The notes under the pieces are model-generated. The model searched no databases. It was not told the DNA's origin and saw nothing but the letters and a program-made list of their open reading frames with translations. Source: Pustulibacterium marinum (GTDB lineage Bacteria > Bacteroidota > Bacteroidia > Flavobacteriales > Flavobacteriaceae). Taken from it: a stretch of 64,000 nt of DNA. Shown piece by piece: positions 34,622-43,496 of the stretch; the stretch's first letter is position 1; each line of letters begins with the position of its first letter. A program made the position numbers and the translations under genes. Location: assembly GCF_900116665.1 (NCBI RefSeq), contig NZ_FPBK01000001.1:124001-188000 (forward strand). The letters run 5' to 3'.

Positions 34622-37165
34622 TTGAAGAATAAGCACTACATACTTGTTGCAATCGCACTTGCATTCATCACTTTAGTAGGGTGTTCCCGTAAAAAAGATA
34701 AATTCTTAAACCGAAATGTTCATGCATTAAATACCAAGTACAATATTTTGTACAATGGGAATTTGGCGTTGGAAGATGGTAAAGAACAGCTAGCTACAAC
34801 CTATCAAGACAATTATTGGGATATTCTACCTGTGGAGCGCATGCAGGAAAAAGATGTGGTAATGTTGCCAGGTTCTCAAAAGAACTCCAATTTTGAACGT
34901 GCCGAAGAAAAAGCAACCAAGGCCATTCAAAAACACTCCATGAATATTGGTGGTCGCGAAAAAAACTCACAAATAGACGAAGCCTTTTTACTGCTTGGAA
35001 AGGCGCGCTATTATGAAGAACGAATGATTCCTGCATTAGAGGCGTTCAATTATATCATTAAAAAATATCCAAAAAGTAGTGGCATAGTACAGGCAAAAGT
35101 ATGGCGCGAAAAAGTGAACATGCGTTTGGATAACAATGAACTTGCTTTATTAAACCTGAAGAAAATTTTCAAAAAGAATTATGTAGACGAAGAAAACCAT
35201 GCAGACGTTCGCGCAACAATGGCAGAAGCTTACATCAATTTGAAAATTTATGATAGCGCAGCAACCGCGTTGAGCATGGCTGCAGATCTTACCAAAAACA
35301 ATGTTGATAAAGGAAGGTATTTGTACATTCTAGGACAATTATATAACGAATTGGGAAATCCGGTTAAGGCAAACAAAGCTTTTGATAGAGTTATAGAATT
35401 GAACAGGAAATCGCCACGTATTTACATGATTCATGCGTACATTGAGAAAATAAAGAATTTTGATAAGCGCTATGGCGGAAGTAAATATGAGAATTTAGAG
35501 TTACTAAATGATCTTGCAAAAAATAGAGAAAACCGTCCGTATCTTGATATTATTTACCACGAATTAGGAAATTTTCATTTAGACAACGATTCTATTCGAT
35601 TGGCAGCATTGTTTTACAACAAATCGCTTCAGCAGAAAAGTATAGACAGGTATTTGAATGCACTTAATTATTCAGAATTAGGTGAAATGAATTTCAATAT
35701 TCGAGATTATAAAACAGCAGGAAAATATTACGATAGTACGCTTGTTAACTTGAATGAAAATACCAAAATGTTTCGCCTATTCCAGAAAAAGAAAAACAAT
35801 CTGGAAGATGTAATCTACTATGAAGATATTACACAGCGAAACGATAGTATTTTGTCTTTGGTAGCCATGTCTTCTCAAGAGAGGGAAGCATATTTCAATG
35901 ATATCATCAAAAACATTGAAGCAGATAGAAAAGCAGCAAAAGAAGAAGCAGAAAAGCAAGCCTTAATTGCAGCACAATCTCAAGGAGGAGGTTTATCATC
36001 AAAAGGAGCTTCGTCTGGAAATTCATTCTATTTTTATAGTGATGTAACCTTGCAGTATGGTAAAAATGAATTTAAGAGAAAGTGGGGAGATCGTGCTTTA
36101 GAAGATGATTGGAGAATTTCAAGCACAAAAACATTGTCTAAAGAAGAAATGGAAGAGGTAGCCAAAGAAGGTGAAGAAGCAGCAACCAAAGATGATTTGG
36201 TTTCTCTTGATTATTATTTAGGAACGGTGCCCACAGATCATAAAATTATAGACAGTGTATATAGTGAGCTTAACTATGCGTATTATCAATTAGGACTCAT
36301 TTATTTTGCGAAGTTTAAAGAGTATGATTTAGCAGCAGATAGATTAGAAACCTTATTGAATGGTAAACCAGATGAAAATTTAATTATTCCTGCAAAATAC
36401 AATCTATACAAGATTTATTTAAACTTGAATCCGGCTGAAGCAGAAAAGCTCAAACAACATATTATCAATACCTATCCAGATTCTCGTTATGCTATGATAC
36501 TTAAAAATCCTCAGGCAGATTTGGCAGCAGATGAAAATGGCCCAGATGCTACGGTGAGTTTTTATGTAGAGGCAATGAAGAACGATGAGTACAATTTGGT
36601 TCTGGAATATATTGATGTAGATATTGCTCGTTTTACAGGAGATCCTGTGGTTCCAAAACTAGAAATGACAAAAGCTATAGCTATTGGAAGGTTAAAAGGT
36701 TTGAAAGATTATAAAGATGCGTTGAGTTTTGTAGCATTAAATTACCCTGCGAGCGATGAAGGGAAAAGAGCTCAAACATTATTATCAGGAGCCATTAAAA
36801 CATTAGAACGACAAAAGTTTAACATGGCTTTGAAAGAAGGAGATGAAATAAAATTGGTGTTTCCTTACACTTCAGAAAATATAGCTACGGTTCAGGAATT
36901 TAAAAATGAATACAAGCTAAAGTCAAAAGATATTCCAGAACTCAAAAAGTTTACAACCTCGGTTGATTTGTATAGCAATACAAAGAACTTTTTTGTATTT
37001 CATGGTTTTGAAAGTAAGAAAGAATTAGAAGCGTTTTTCAGCTTTTTAAACGAAAAATTAAAAATAGAAATTCCGCAAAATAGATTTTTTATTACATCTG
37101 ATAATTATGCTATATTGCAAATCCATAAAAATTTAGAAGAATACAGCCAACCAAGCATACCATAA
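34622..37165 (+). CDS. sprE: T9SS/gliding lipoprotein SprE (PorW)
   Basis: An 847-residue TPR lipoprotein. A TTG start is required: the signal peptide begins there and ends in a lipobox FITLVGC with Cys21. The mature protein continues SRKKDKFLNRNVHALNTKYN and has helical repeats over most of its length (about 110-380 and 550-760), separated by a Lys/Glu/Ala-rich linker near 430-460. This is the pattern of SprE of Flavobacterium johnsoniae (PorW), a periplasmic accessory of the type IX secretion system needed for gliding and protein export. Other por/gld genes are not in the window. Confidence 0.85.
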   Translation: MKNKHYILVAIALAFITLVGCSRKKDKFLNRNVHALNTKYNILYNGNLALEDGKEQLATTYQDNYWDILPVERMQEKDVVMLPGSQKNSNFERAEEKATKAIQKHSMNIGGREKNSQIDEAFLLLGKARYYEERMIPALEAFNYIIKKYPKSSGIVQAKVWREKVNMRLDNNELALLNLKKIFKKNYVDEENHADVRATMAEAYINLKIYDSAATALSMAADLTKNNVDKGRYLYILGQLYNELGNPVKANKAFDRVIELNRKSPRIYMIHAYIEKIKNFDKRYGGSKYENLELLNDLAKNRENRPYLDIIYHELGNFHLDNDSIRLAALFYNKSLQQKSIDRYLNALNYSELGEMNFNIRDYKTAGKYYDSTLVNLNENTKMFRLFQKKKNNLEDVIYYEDITQRNDSILSLVAMSSQEREAYFNDIIKNIEADRKAAKEEAEKQALIAAQSQGGGLSSKGASSGNSFYFYSDVTLQYGKNEFKRKWGDRALEDDWRISSTKTLSKEEMEEVAKEGEEAATKDDLVSLDYYLGTVPTDHKIIDSVYSELNYAYYQLGLIYFAKFKEYDLAADRLETLLNGKPDENLIIPAKYNLYKIYLNLNPAEAEKLKQHIINTYPDSRYAMILKNPQADLAADENGPDATVSFYVEAMKNDEYNLVLEYIDVDIARFTGDPVVPKLEMTKAIAIGRLKGLKDYKDALSFVALNYPASDEGKRAQTLLSGAIKTLERQKFNMALKEGDEIKLVFPYTSENIATVQEFKNEYKLKSKDIPELKKFTTSVDLYSNTKNFFVFHGFESKKELEAFFSFLNEKLKIEIPQNRFFITSDNYAILQIHKNLEEYSQPSIP

Positions 37166-37184
37166 ACCTCTAAACTAAAGTAGA

Positions 37185-37595
37185 ATGTTTAACGAAAAGA
37201 AAACGACACGACCTGAAAATGTTGGGCTTTCCAACAGAATCCTTGCAAACACAAAAATCAAAGGAGAAGTTATCTCTGATACCGATTTTAGAATTGATGG
37301 AAGCTTGGAAGGAGACGTGAACACTTCAGGAAAATTAGTGATTGGAAAAACAGGTCTTATAGATGGCAAAGCACAATGTAGCAATGCGGATATCGAAGGG
37401 ACTTTTACAGGGACCTTGGTGGTAAAAGGACTTTTAACTTTAAAGTCAACCGCAGTATTAGAAGGTGATGTTGTTGCTGGCAAGTTGGCTATAGATCCGG
37501 GTGCAACGTTCAATGCTACTTGTAGTATGAAGAGTGGAGCGTCTATTAAAGCTTTAGGAAATGGCAAACAAGAAACCAAGAAATCAGCTTCATAA
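37185..37595 (+). CDS. Bactofilin (polymer-forming cytoskeletal protein)
   Basis: A 136-residue protein whose middle (about 25-120) is a repetitive right-handed beta-helix typical of bactofilins: ILANTKIKGEVISDTDFRID, then repeating GxVxxxGxLxIG-like units (GDVNTSGKLVIGKTG). Bactofilins polymerise without nucleotide and scaffold cell-wall or envelope proteins at the membrane. The gene begins 19 bp after sprE and its last 35 bp overlap the atpZ gene in another frame, so it is tied to the ATP synthase operon. Confidence 0.9.
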   Translation: MFNEKKTTRPENVGLSNRILANTKIKGEVISDTDFRIDGSLEGDVNTSGKLVIGKTGLIDGKAQCSNADIEGTFTGTLVVKGLLTLKSTAVLEGDVVAGKLAIDPGATFNATCSMKSGASIKALGNGKQETKKSAS

Positions 37596-37788
37596 ATATA
37601 TGAGGTTTGCGGGCGCCGGTATTCAAATTGGCGTCATCATTTTTCTATTCTTTAAAATAGGAGAATGGTTAGATGTAAAATATCATAAAACGAATGAACT
37701 ATATACAAACATCCTTACTTTGGTAGGGGTGTTTTTGTCTATTTATATGATAGTGAAAGAAGCATTAAAACTAGGTAAAGATGAGTAG
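37561..37788 (+). CDS. atpZ: AtpZ/AtpI family ATP synthase assembly protein
   Basis: A 75-residue protein with two membrane helices (about 15-31 and 47-64). The N-terminal KKPRNQLHKYMRFAG block is conserved in flavobacterial AtpZ, which supports the start at 37561 although this gives a 35-bp overlap with the bactofilin gene. Such proteins assist assembly of the c-ring or magnesium handling. The final 8 bp overlap the next gene. A later in-frame ATG at 37600 is possible but would remove the conserved block. Confidence 0.83.
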   Translation: MANKKPRNQLHKYMRFAGAGIQIGVIIFLFFKIGEWLDVKYHKTNELYTNILTLVGVFLSIYMIVKEALKLGKDE

Positions 37789-38170
37789 CACTTTTCAGAA
37801 ATTAATATTCGTTTTTCTTTTACTTAGTATACTTTCATTTGTGCTCATTTGGGGTTTGCATGAAAGTGTTCTTACCAATACTATACACTTAACAGTTAAT
37901 GGAATATTTCTTTTCCATTTTGGCATTACATTGCTTATTTTAATTCAGTTATATCTAATCAATAAAAAGCTTCCGGAGCAATTGGGGTTTATTTTTCTTG
38001 GAATGATTACCCTTAAATTAATATTGGTTGGGGTTTACTTAGCGCCACATATTACGCAAAAAGAAATATATACCAATAGTGAACTGACGTTGTTTGCCAT
38101 TCCATATTTTATTTTTTTAACATTTGAGGTTTATTTTACAAAACAATTACTTGATAAAAAAATAACTTGA
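37781..38170 (+). CDS. Four-helix membrane protein (DUF6168-like), ATP synthase locus
   Basis: A 129-residue protein with four predicted membrane helices and short loops. It overlaps atpZ by 8 bp and precedes atpB. The family, probably DUF6168, occurs at this position in flavobacterial ATP synthase loci and takes the place of the AtpI-like membrane protein in other bacteria. A role in F0 assembly is inferred from position only. A 121-bp gap with a promoter follows. Confidence 0.7.
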   Translation: MSSTFQKLIFVFLLLSILSFVLIWGLHESVLTNTIHLTVNGIFLFHFGITLLILIQLYLINKKLPEQLGFIFLGMITLKLILVGVYLAPHITQKEIYTNSELTLFAIPYFIFLTFEVYFTKQLLDKKIT

Positions 38171-38219
38171 AACTACTCATAATCATAAATTTACAAGGTT
38201 TTCAAAAAAAAAGTAGTTA

Positions 38220-38254
38220 TTAACATCCAAATGTTAATTTATAGTGTAAATTTG
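38220..38254 (+). promoter_or_regulatory. Promoter and palindrome upstream of atpB
   Basis: TAAATTTG (38247-38254) matches the -7 consensus. Just upstream TTAACAT (38220-38226) and ATGTTAA (38231-38237) form a perfect 7-bp inverted repeat with a 4-nt spacer in the place of the -33 region. This gives the F0/F1 genes a start point separate from sprE and bactofilin, possibly under control of a dimeric regulator. Confidence 0.5.
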
Positions 38255-38291
38255 CACAAAATTTTGAAGCATAATTTATCTAAAGCGAGTT

Positions 38292-39407
38292 ATGATAGGA
38301 GCAAAAAAAGCTATCAGGTTTTTTATGGTATTGATAGCGTTTTCTACCACGCTAGTGGGTTGGGCAAACGAAGGATCTGAACACGGTCACAAGAGTGAAG
38401 ACAACGGTCGTATCGATGACCCTGTTGAAATCAATGAGTACATTCAACACCACTTAAAAGATTCACATTATTTTAATTTTTTCAGCATTGGCGAGCACCA
38501 TTACGGTTTTCCACTTCCTGTTATTGTTTGGACAAGCGGAGGTTTAAAAGCGTTTATGGCTTCTGAATTTCACCATGACGAAAACGGAGATGTAATTGTT
38601 GAAAAAGGAGATGTAAACTTGGCTATGATTCATGGTCATATTTATGAATTGGAGGAAGGTGCTTCAGATGTAGAATTTAATGAAGAACACCATCCTCACA
38701 ATGCACACAAAGTTTTAGATTTTTCAATTACTAAAAGTGTAGTAGGAATGCTAATTGCAGCATTACTTTTATTTTTAGGTTTTGGAGCTTTGGCTAAAGG
38801 ATATAAAAAAGGTCCAATTCCAACAGGAGTTGGAAGAGCGTTAGAGCCTTTAGTTATTTACGTAAGAGATGAAATCGCTCGTCCAAATATTGGTGAGAAA
38901 AAATATAAAAGATTTATGCCATATTTGTTAACGGTATTCTTCTTTATATGGATTTTGAACTTATTAGGGTTAACGCCGCTTGGGTTCAACGTAACAGGTC
39001 AAATTGCAGTAACCTTCTGTTTGGCTATCGTTACTTTCTTAATAACACAATTCGTAGGAAACAAAGATTATTGGAAACATATTTTCTGGATGCCAGGCGT
39101 GCCGTGGCCAATGAAAATTATCTTAGCGCCAATTGAGGTGTTGGGAATGTTTACCAAGCCTTTCTCATTAATGATTCGTTTATTTGCAAACATGACAGCC
39201 GGTCACTTTGTAGTGATGAGCTTGATAGCTTTGATGATTTTACTTAAAAATCAATTTGGTGCAGTAGGATCTACGGGTATTTCATTAGTGTTGGCATTAT
39301 TCATTTCAGTTATCGAATTGTTAGTTGCGTTTTTACAAGCGTTTATTTTTACCATGTTGTCTGCATTGTTCATTGGAGCGGCTGTAGAAGAACATGATCA
39401 TCATTAA
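38292..39407 (+). CDS. atpB: ATP synthase F0 subunit a
   Basis: A 371-residue protein, longer than the E. coli form because of an N-terminal extension: a signal-peptide-like helix (residues 1-25) and a histidine-rich periplasmic part to about 150. The core has five to six helices with the essential arginine in MIRLFANMTAGHF and a final helix ending in AAVEEHDHH. Subunit a forms the proton half-channels next to the c-ring. The extension is usual in Bacteroidota. atpE follows 32 bp later. Confidence 0.93.
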   Translation: MIGAKKAIRFFMVLIAFSTTLVGWANEGSEHGHKSEDNGRIDDPVEINEYIQHHLKDSHYFNFFSIGEHHYGFPLPVIVWTSGGLKAFMASEFHHDENGDVIVEKGDVNLAMIHGHIYELEEGASDVEFNEEHHPHNAHKVLDFSITKSVVGMLIAALLLFLGFGALAKGYKKGPIPTGVGRALEPLVIYVRDEIARPNIGEKKYKRFMPYLLTVFFFIWILNLLGLTPLGFNVTGQIAVTFCLAIVTFLITQFVGNKDYWKHIFWMPGVPWPMKIILAPIEVLGMFTKPFSLMIRLFANMTAGHFVVMSLIALMILLKNQFGAVGSTGISLVLALFISVIELLVAFLQAFIFTMLSALFIGAAVEEHDHH

Positions 39408-39424
39408 GAACTTGTTTAATTTAA

Positions 39425-39637
<213 letters not shown>

Positions 39638-39658
39638 TTAAAAAGCTTACTTATAACA

Positions 39659-39689
39659 AATTTCCTGCAACGGTTGGTTGCAGGAAATT
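39659..39689 (+). other. Intercistronic stem-loop between atpE and atpF
   Basis: A 13-bp perfect stem (39659-39671 with 39677-39689) closes a 5-nt loop, GGTTG. It is not followed by a T-tract, so it is not a typical terminator. It could protect an upstream atpE message from 3' exonucleases or mark a processing site, which would fit the high need for subunit c. Confidence 0.75.
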
Positions 39690-39745
39690 GTTTAAAATTG
39701 AAAAACAAAACGAATATTAAAGAGAATAAAGTTATATAAATTATC

Positions 39746-40246
39746 ATGGAGCAATTATTAAATGATTTTTCGCCAGGGTTGTTTATCATGCAATGTGTAA
39801 TTCTGTTAATCTTAATTATACTTTTAGGGAAATTTGCATGGAAACCAATTATTAATTCCTTAGACGAAAGAGAAGAAGGAATTAAAAATGCTTTGGAGGC
39901 TGCTAAAAAAGCCAAAGAAGAAATGGAAAATCTTCAAGCTGATAATGAAAAAATGTTGGCAGAAGCACGTGCAGAAAGAGACGGTATGTTGAAAGAAGCT
40001 CGTGAAATGAAAGATAAAATGATTGCTGATGCTAAAGAAGCTGCGTCTGCTCAAGGAGCTGCAATGTTAGAGCAAGCAAAAACTGCTATCGAGTCTGAAA
40101 AGAAAGCTGCTGTTACTGAATTGAAAAATCAAGTAGCTGCAATTTCATTAGAAATCGCTCAGAAAGTGGTGAAGACAGAATTGTCAGATAAAGAAAAGCA
40201 AATGGCTCAAGTAGAAAAAATGCTTGACGAGGTTACTTTAAACTAA
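39746..40246 (+). CDS. atpF: ATP synthase F0 subunit b
   Basis: A 166-residue protein with one N-terminal membrane helix (about 9-28, MQCVILLILIILLGKFAWKP) and a long charged helix rich in Lys, Glu and Ala that forms the peripheral stalk. The ILGKFAWKPI junction is typical for subunit b. It starts 108 bp after atpE, behind the stem-loop, and is followed 9 bp later by atpH. Confidence 0.95.
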   Translation: MEQLLNDFSPGLFIMQCVILLILIILLGKFAWKPIINSLDEREEGIKNALEAAKKAKEEMENLQADNEKMLAEARAERDGMLKEAREMKDKMIADAKEAASAQGAAMLEQAKTAIESEKKAAVTELKNQVAAISLEIAQKVVKTELSDKEKQMAQVEKMLDEVTLN

Positions 40247-40255
40247 TTAGAAACT

Positions 40256-40810
40256 ATGGTTGGTACAAGAGCTGCAATACGCTATGCAAAAGCAATATTA
40301 GAATTAGCAATAGAGAAAGATAACGCTGCTGTTGTTGATGAAGATATGAAGCTTATCAAAAGCACCATAGCTAACAACAAAGAATTACAAGTTGCTCTAA
40401 AAAGTCCGGTAATTAAATCAGAAGATAAAATTGCAGTACTTAAAGAGATCTTTAAAAACGTTTCAGAAATCACAAAAGGACTTTTCAATATTCTTGAAGA
40501 AAACAGAAGAATTGAATTGCTTCAAACAGTTTCTGAAAAATATATTATTCAGTACAATGCTTATAAAGGAAAACAAACTGCTGTGGTTACTACGGCTGTT
40601 GCGTTGACCAAAGAATTAGAAGCAAAAGTATTGGCTAAGGTAAAAGAGTTAACATCGAAAGATGTTACTCTTGAAAACAAAATAGATCCATCCATAATCG
40701 GAGGATTTATCCTTAGAGTTGGAGACCAGCAGTTTGATGCAAGCGTTTCTAGCAAGTTTAGCAAATTAGAAAGAGAGTTTAGTAACAATTTATACGTTTC
40801 ACAACTTTAA
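40256..40810 (+). CDS. atpH: ATP synthase F1 subunit delta
   Basis: A 184-residue protein of normal length. The N-terminal helical domain starts RAAIRYAKAILELAIEKDNA, and the C-terminal end has DPSIIGGFILRVGDQQFDAS, the most conserved OSCP/delta block. It links the F1 head to the b stalk. It is tightly spaced after atpF; atpA follows after 46 bp. Confidence 0.95.
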   Translation: MVGTRAAIRYAKAILELAIEKDNAAVVDEDMKLIKSTIANNKELQVALKSPVIKSEDKIAVLKEIFKNVSEITKGLFNILEENRRIELLQTVSEKYIIQYNAYKGKQTAVVTTAVALTKELEAKVLAKVKELTSKDVTLENKIDPSIIGGFILRVGDQQFDASVSSKFSKLEREFSNNLYVSQL

Positions 40811-40856
40811 TTATTAAAATCAAATCCGGTAAAACGGTATTAAATACTAAAGTAAG

Positions 40857-42434
40857 ATGGCTGAAGTAAAAGCTGCTGAGGTATCAGCAATATTAAAGAA
40901 ACAACTATCAGGATTTGAAGCGTCAGCTTCATTAGACGAAGTAGGTACTGTATTAACAGTAGGTGACGGTATTGCTCGTGTATACGGCTTATCAAACGCT
41001 GAATACGGTGAATTAGTTGAGTTCGAAGGAGGTTTAGAAGGGATGATCCTTAACCTTGAAGAAGACAATGTAGGTGTAGTAATCTTAGGAGCTTCTAAAG
41101 AAATCAAAGAAGGTGCTACTGTAAAACGTACACAACGTATTGCTTCTATTAATGTTGGTGAAGGTGTTGTTGGTAGAGTTGTAGATACTTTAGGTAACCC
41201 AATCGATGGTAAAGGTGCTATTGATGGTGATTTATATGAAATGCCACTTGAGCGTAAAGCTCCTGGTGTAATTTATCGTCAACCGGTAAATGAACCATTA
41301 CAAACTGGTATTAAATCTATCGATGCAATGATTCCTGTAGGTCGTGGTCAACGTGAGTTGGTTATTGGTGACCGTCAAACAGGTAAAACTACCGTTTGTA
41401 TTGATACCATCTTAAATCAAAAAGAATTTTACGATGCAGGTAACCCTGTATATTGTATATATGTTGCTATTGGTCAAAAAGCTTCTACGGTTGCAGGTAT
41501 TGCAAAAACATTAGAAGATAAAGGAGCTTTAGCTTATACTACTATTGTTGCGGCAAACGCATCAGATCCTGCTCCAATGCAGGTTTATGCTCCAATGGCT
41601 GGTGCAGCAATTGGTGAGTATTTCCGTGATACTGGTCGTCCTGCTTTAATTATTTATGATGATTTATCTAAGCAAGCGGTTGCGTATCGTGAAGTATCTC
41701 TTTTATTAAGAAGACCACCAGGACGTGAAGCATATCCTGGAGACGTTTTCTTCTTACACTCTCGTTTATTAGAGCGTGCAGCAAAAGTAATTGCTGATGA
41801 TGATATCGCTAAGAACATGAACGATCTTCCTGAGTCTTTAAAACCAATCGTAAAAGGTGGTGGTTCTTTAACAGCTTTACCTATTATCGAAACTCAGGCT
41901 GGTGACGTTTCTGCATATATTCCAACAAACGTAATTTCGATTACTGATGGTCAGATCTTCTTAGAATCTGATTTATTTAACTCTGGTGTTCGTCCTGCAA
42001 TTAATGTAGGTATCTCTGTATCTCGTGTAGGTGGTTCGGCTCAGATTAAATCTATGAAAAAAGTGGCAGGTACTTTAAAACTTGATCAAGCACAATACCG
42101 TGAGCTAGAAGCTTTCGCTAAGTTTGGTTCAGATTTAGATGCAGCTACTATGGGAGTTATTGAAAAAGGTAAACGTAACGTTGAGATCTTAAAGCAAGCA
42201 CAAAACGATCCTTATACAGTAGAAGATCAAATTGCGATCATCTATGCTGGTTCTAAAAACTTGTTGAGAAATGTTCCTGTAGATAAAGTGAAGCAATTTG
42301 AAGGAGAGTATATCGATTTCTTAAATGCTAAGCACAGAGATACTTTAGATCAGTTAAAAGCCGGGAAATATACAGATGCTCAAACTGATGTTTTAACAGC
42401 TGCTGCAAAAGAAGTTGCTGCTAAATACGCATAA
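40857..42434 (+). CDS. atpA: ATP synthase F1 subunit alpha
   Basis: A 525-residue non-catalytic nucleotide-binding subunit of full length. The Walker A loop GDRQTGKT lies near residues 171-178, the [11 protein letters not shown] Walker B region follows, and [27 protein letters not shown] is clear as a whole family hallmark region. Codon use is noticeably biased towards GGT and CGT, as expected for a highly expressed gene. The partner beta subunit (atpD) and epsilon (atpC) are not in the window. A terminator-like hairpin separates it from atpG. Confidence 0.97.
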   Translation: MAEVKAAEVSAILKKQLSGFEASASLDEVGTVLTVGDGIARVYGLSNAEYGELVEFEGGLEGMILNLEEDNVGVVILGASKEIKEGATVKRTQRIASINVGEGVVGRVVDTLGNPIDGKGAIDGDLYEMPLERKAPGVIYRQPVNEPLQTGIKSIDAMIPVGRGQRELVIGDRQTGKTTVCIDTILNQKEFYDAGNPVYCIYVAIGQKASTVAGIAKTLEDKGALAYTTIVAANASDPAPMQVYAPMAGAAIGEYFRDTGRPALIIYDDLSKQAVAYREVSLLLRRPPGREAYPGDVFFLHSRLLERAAKVIADDDIAKNMNDLPESLKPIVKGGGSLTALPIIETQAGDVSAYIPTNVISITDGQIFLESDLFNSGVRPAINVGISVSRVGGSAQIKSMKKVAGTLKLDQAQYRELEAFAKFGSDLDAATMGVIEKGKRNVEILKQAQNDPYTVEDQIAIIYAGSKNLLRNVPVDKVKQFEGEYIDFLNAKHRDTLDQLKAGKYTDAQTDVLTAAAKEVAAKYA

Positions 42435-42447
42435 TTAAGATTTATAT

Positions 42448-42485
42448 ATTGAGCAATAAGAAATCTCTTGTTGCTCAATTTTTCA
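42448..42485 (+). terminator. Terminator-like hairpin between atpA and atpG
   Basis: ATTGAGCAATAAGA (42448-42461) pairs with the stretch 42466-42479 over 14 positions with one G-T wobble, loop AATC, followed by a short T-run from 42480. It lies in the 73-bp gap before atpG and could act as a partial terminator that lowers atpG relative to atpA. Confidence 0.6.
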
Positions 42486-42507
42486 ATATTTAATTCTACA
42501 TCAAAGA

Positions 42508-43377
42508 ATGGCGAATTTAAAAGAAATACGTAACAGAATTGCTTCGGTAGGTTCAACCATGCAGATTACCAGTGCCATGAAAATGGTATCGGCTGCAAAA
42601 TTGAAAAAGGCTCAAGATGCTATTACAGCTATGAGACCTTACTCTAGTAAGCTAACAGAATTACTTCAGCAGTTAAGCGCTACTTTGGAAGGTGATTCTG
42701 GAAGCATTTACGCTACCGAAAGAGAAGTAGAAAAAGTATTATTGGTTCCTATCACATCCAACAGAGGTTTGTGTGGTGGTTTCAATGCAAACATTATCAA
42801 AGCTTCTTTACGATCAGTAAATGAAATGTATCCTGGTAAGCAGGTAGATTTCTTTACTATTGGTAAAAAAGGAAATGATATCATTAGCAAATCAAATACA
42901 GTTATAGAAAATCATAACGAAATATTTGATGATCTTACTTTTGATAATGTTGCTGTATTAGCAGATAAACTAATGAGTTTGTATGCAGAAGGAACGTATG
43001 ATAAAATTGTTATCATATACAATCACTTTAAGAATGCAGCTACACAGGTTGTAATGCACGAACAGTTTTTACCAATTGTTCAAGCAGAAAAAGAGGAAGT
43101 AGAAGAAGCTGCTCCACTAGATTATATTTTTGAGCCATCTAAAAAAGAAATCGTGGAAACGTTAATTCCTAAATCTTTAAAAACACAACTTTATAAAGCC
43201 GTTAGAGATTCTTTTGCTTCTGAGCATGGAGCTCGTATGACAGCAATGCACAAAGCAACTGATAACGCGACTGAATTACGTAATCAATTGAAATTAACGT
43301 ATAACAAAGCTCGTCAGGCAGCAATTACCGGTGAAATCTTAGAGATCGTTGGTGGTGCAGAAGCATTGAACGGATAA
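42508..43377 (+). CDS. atpG: ATP synthase F1 subunit gamma
   Basis: A 289-residue central-stalk protein. The N-terminal helix ANLKEIRNRIASVGSTMQIT contains the conserved ITSAMKMVSAAKLKKA region, and the C-terminal helix has NATELRNQLKLTYNKARQA. Middle block TSNRGLCGGFNANI is also typical. The C-terminus, ITGEILEIVGGAEAL, is complete. It is the last gene of the operon: a strong terminator follows at 43406. F1 would need beta and epsilon from another locus. Confidence 0.96.
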   Translation: MANLKEIRNRIASVGSTMQITSAMKMVSAAKLKKAQDAITAMRPYSSKLTELLQQLSATLEGDSGSIYATEREVEKVLLVPITSNRGLCGGFNANIIKASLRSVNEMYPGKQVDFFTIGKKGNDIISKSNTVIENHNEIFDDLTFDNVAVLADKLMSLYAEGTYDKIVIIYNHFKNAATQVVMHEQFLPIVQAEKEEVEEAAPLDYIFEPSKKEIVETLIPKSLKTQLYKAVRDSFASEHGARMTAMHKATDNATELRNQLKLTYNKARQAAITGEILEIVGGAEALNG

Positions 43378-43405
43378 TAGAATAGACTTATATTGCAATA
43401 TATTG

Positions 43406-43437
43406 AAAAGCCACTTTCTGAAGTGGCTTTTTTTGTT
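43406..43437 (+). terminator. Terminator of the ATP synthase operon
   Basis: AAAAGCCACTT (43406-43416) pairs perfectly with AAGTGGCTTTT (43421-43431), loop TCTG, followed by a T-rich tract. A classical intrinsic terminator. Confidence 0.9.
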
Positions 43438-43496
43438 TCGGAAATTGATGGTCTTAAGAGAATTCAATACATTAGCACCACAAAATTACTTAGGTA

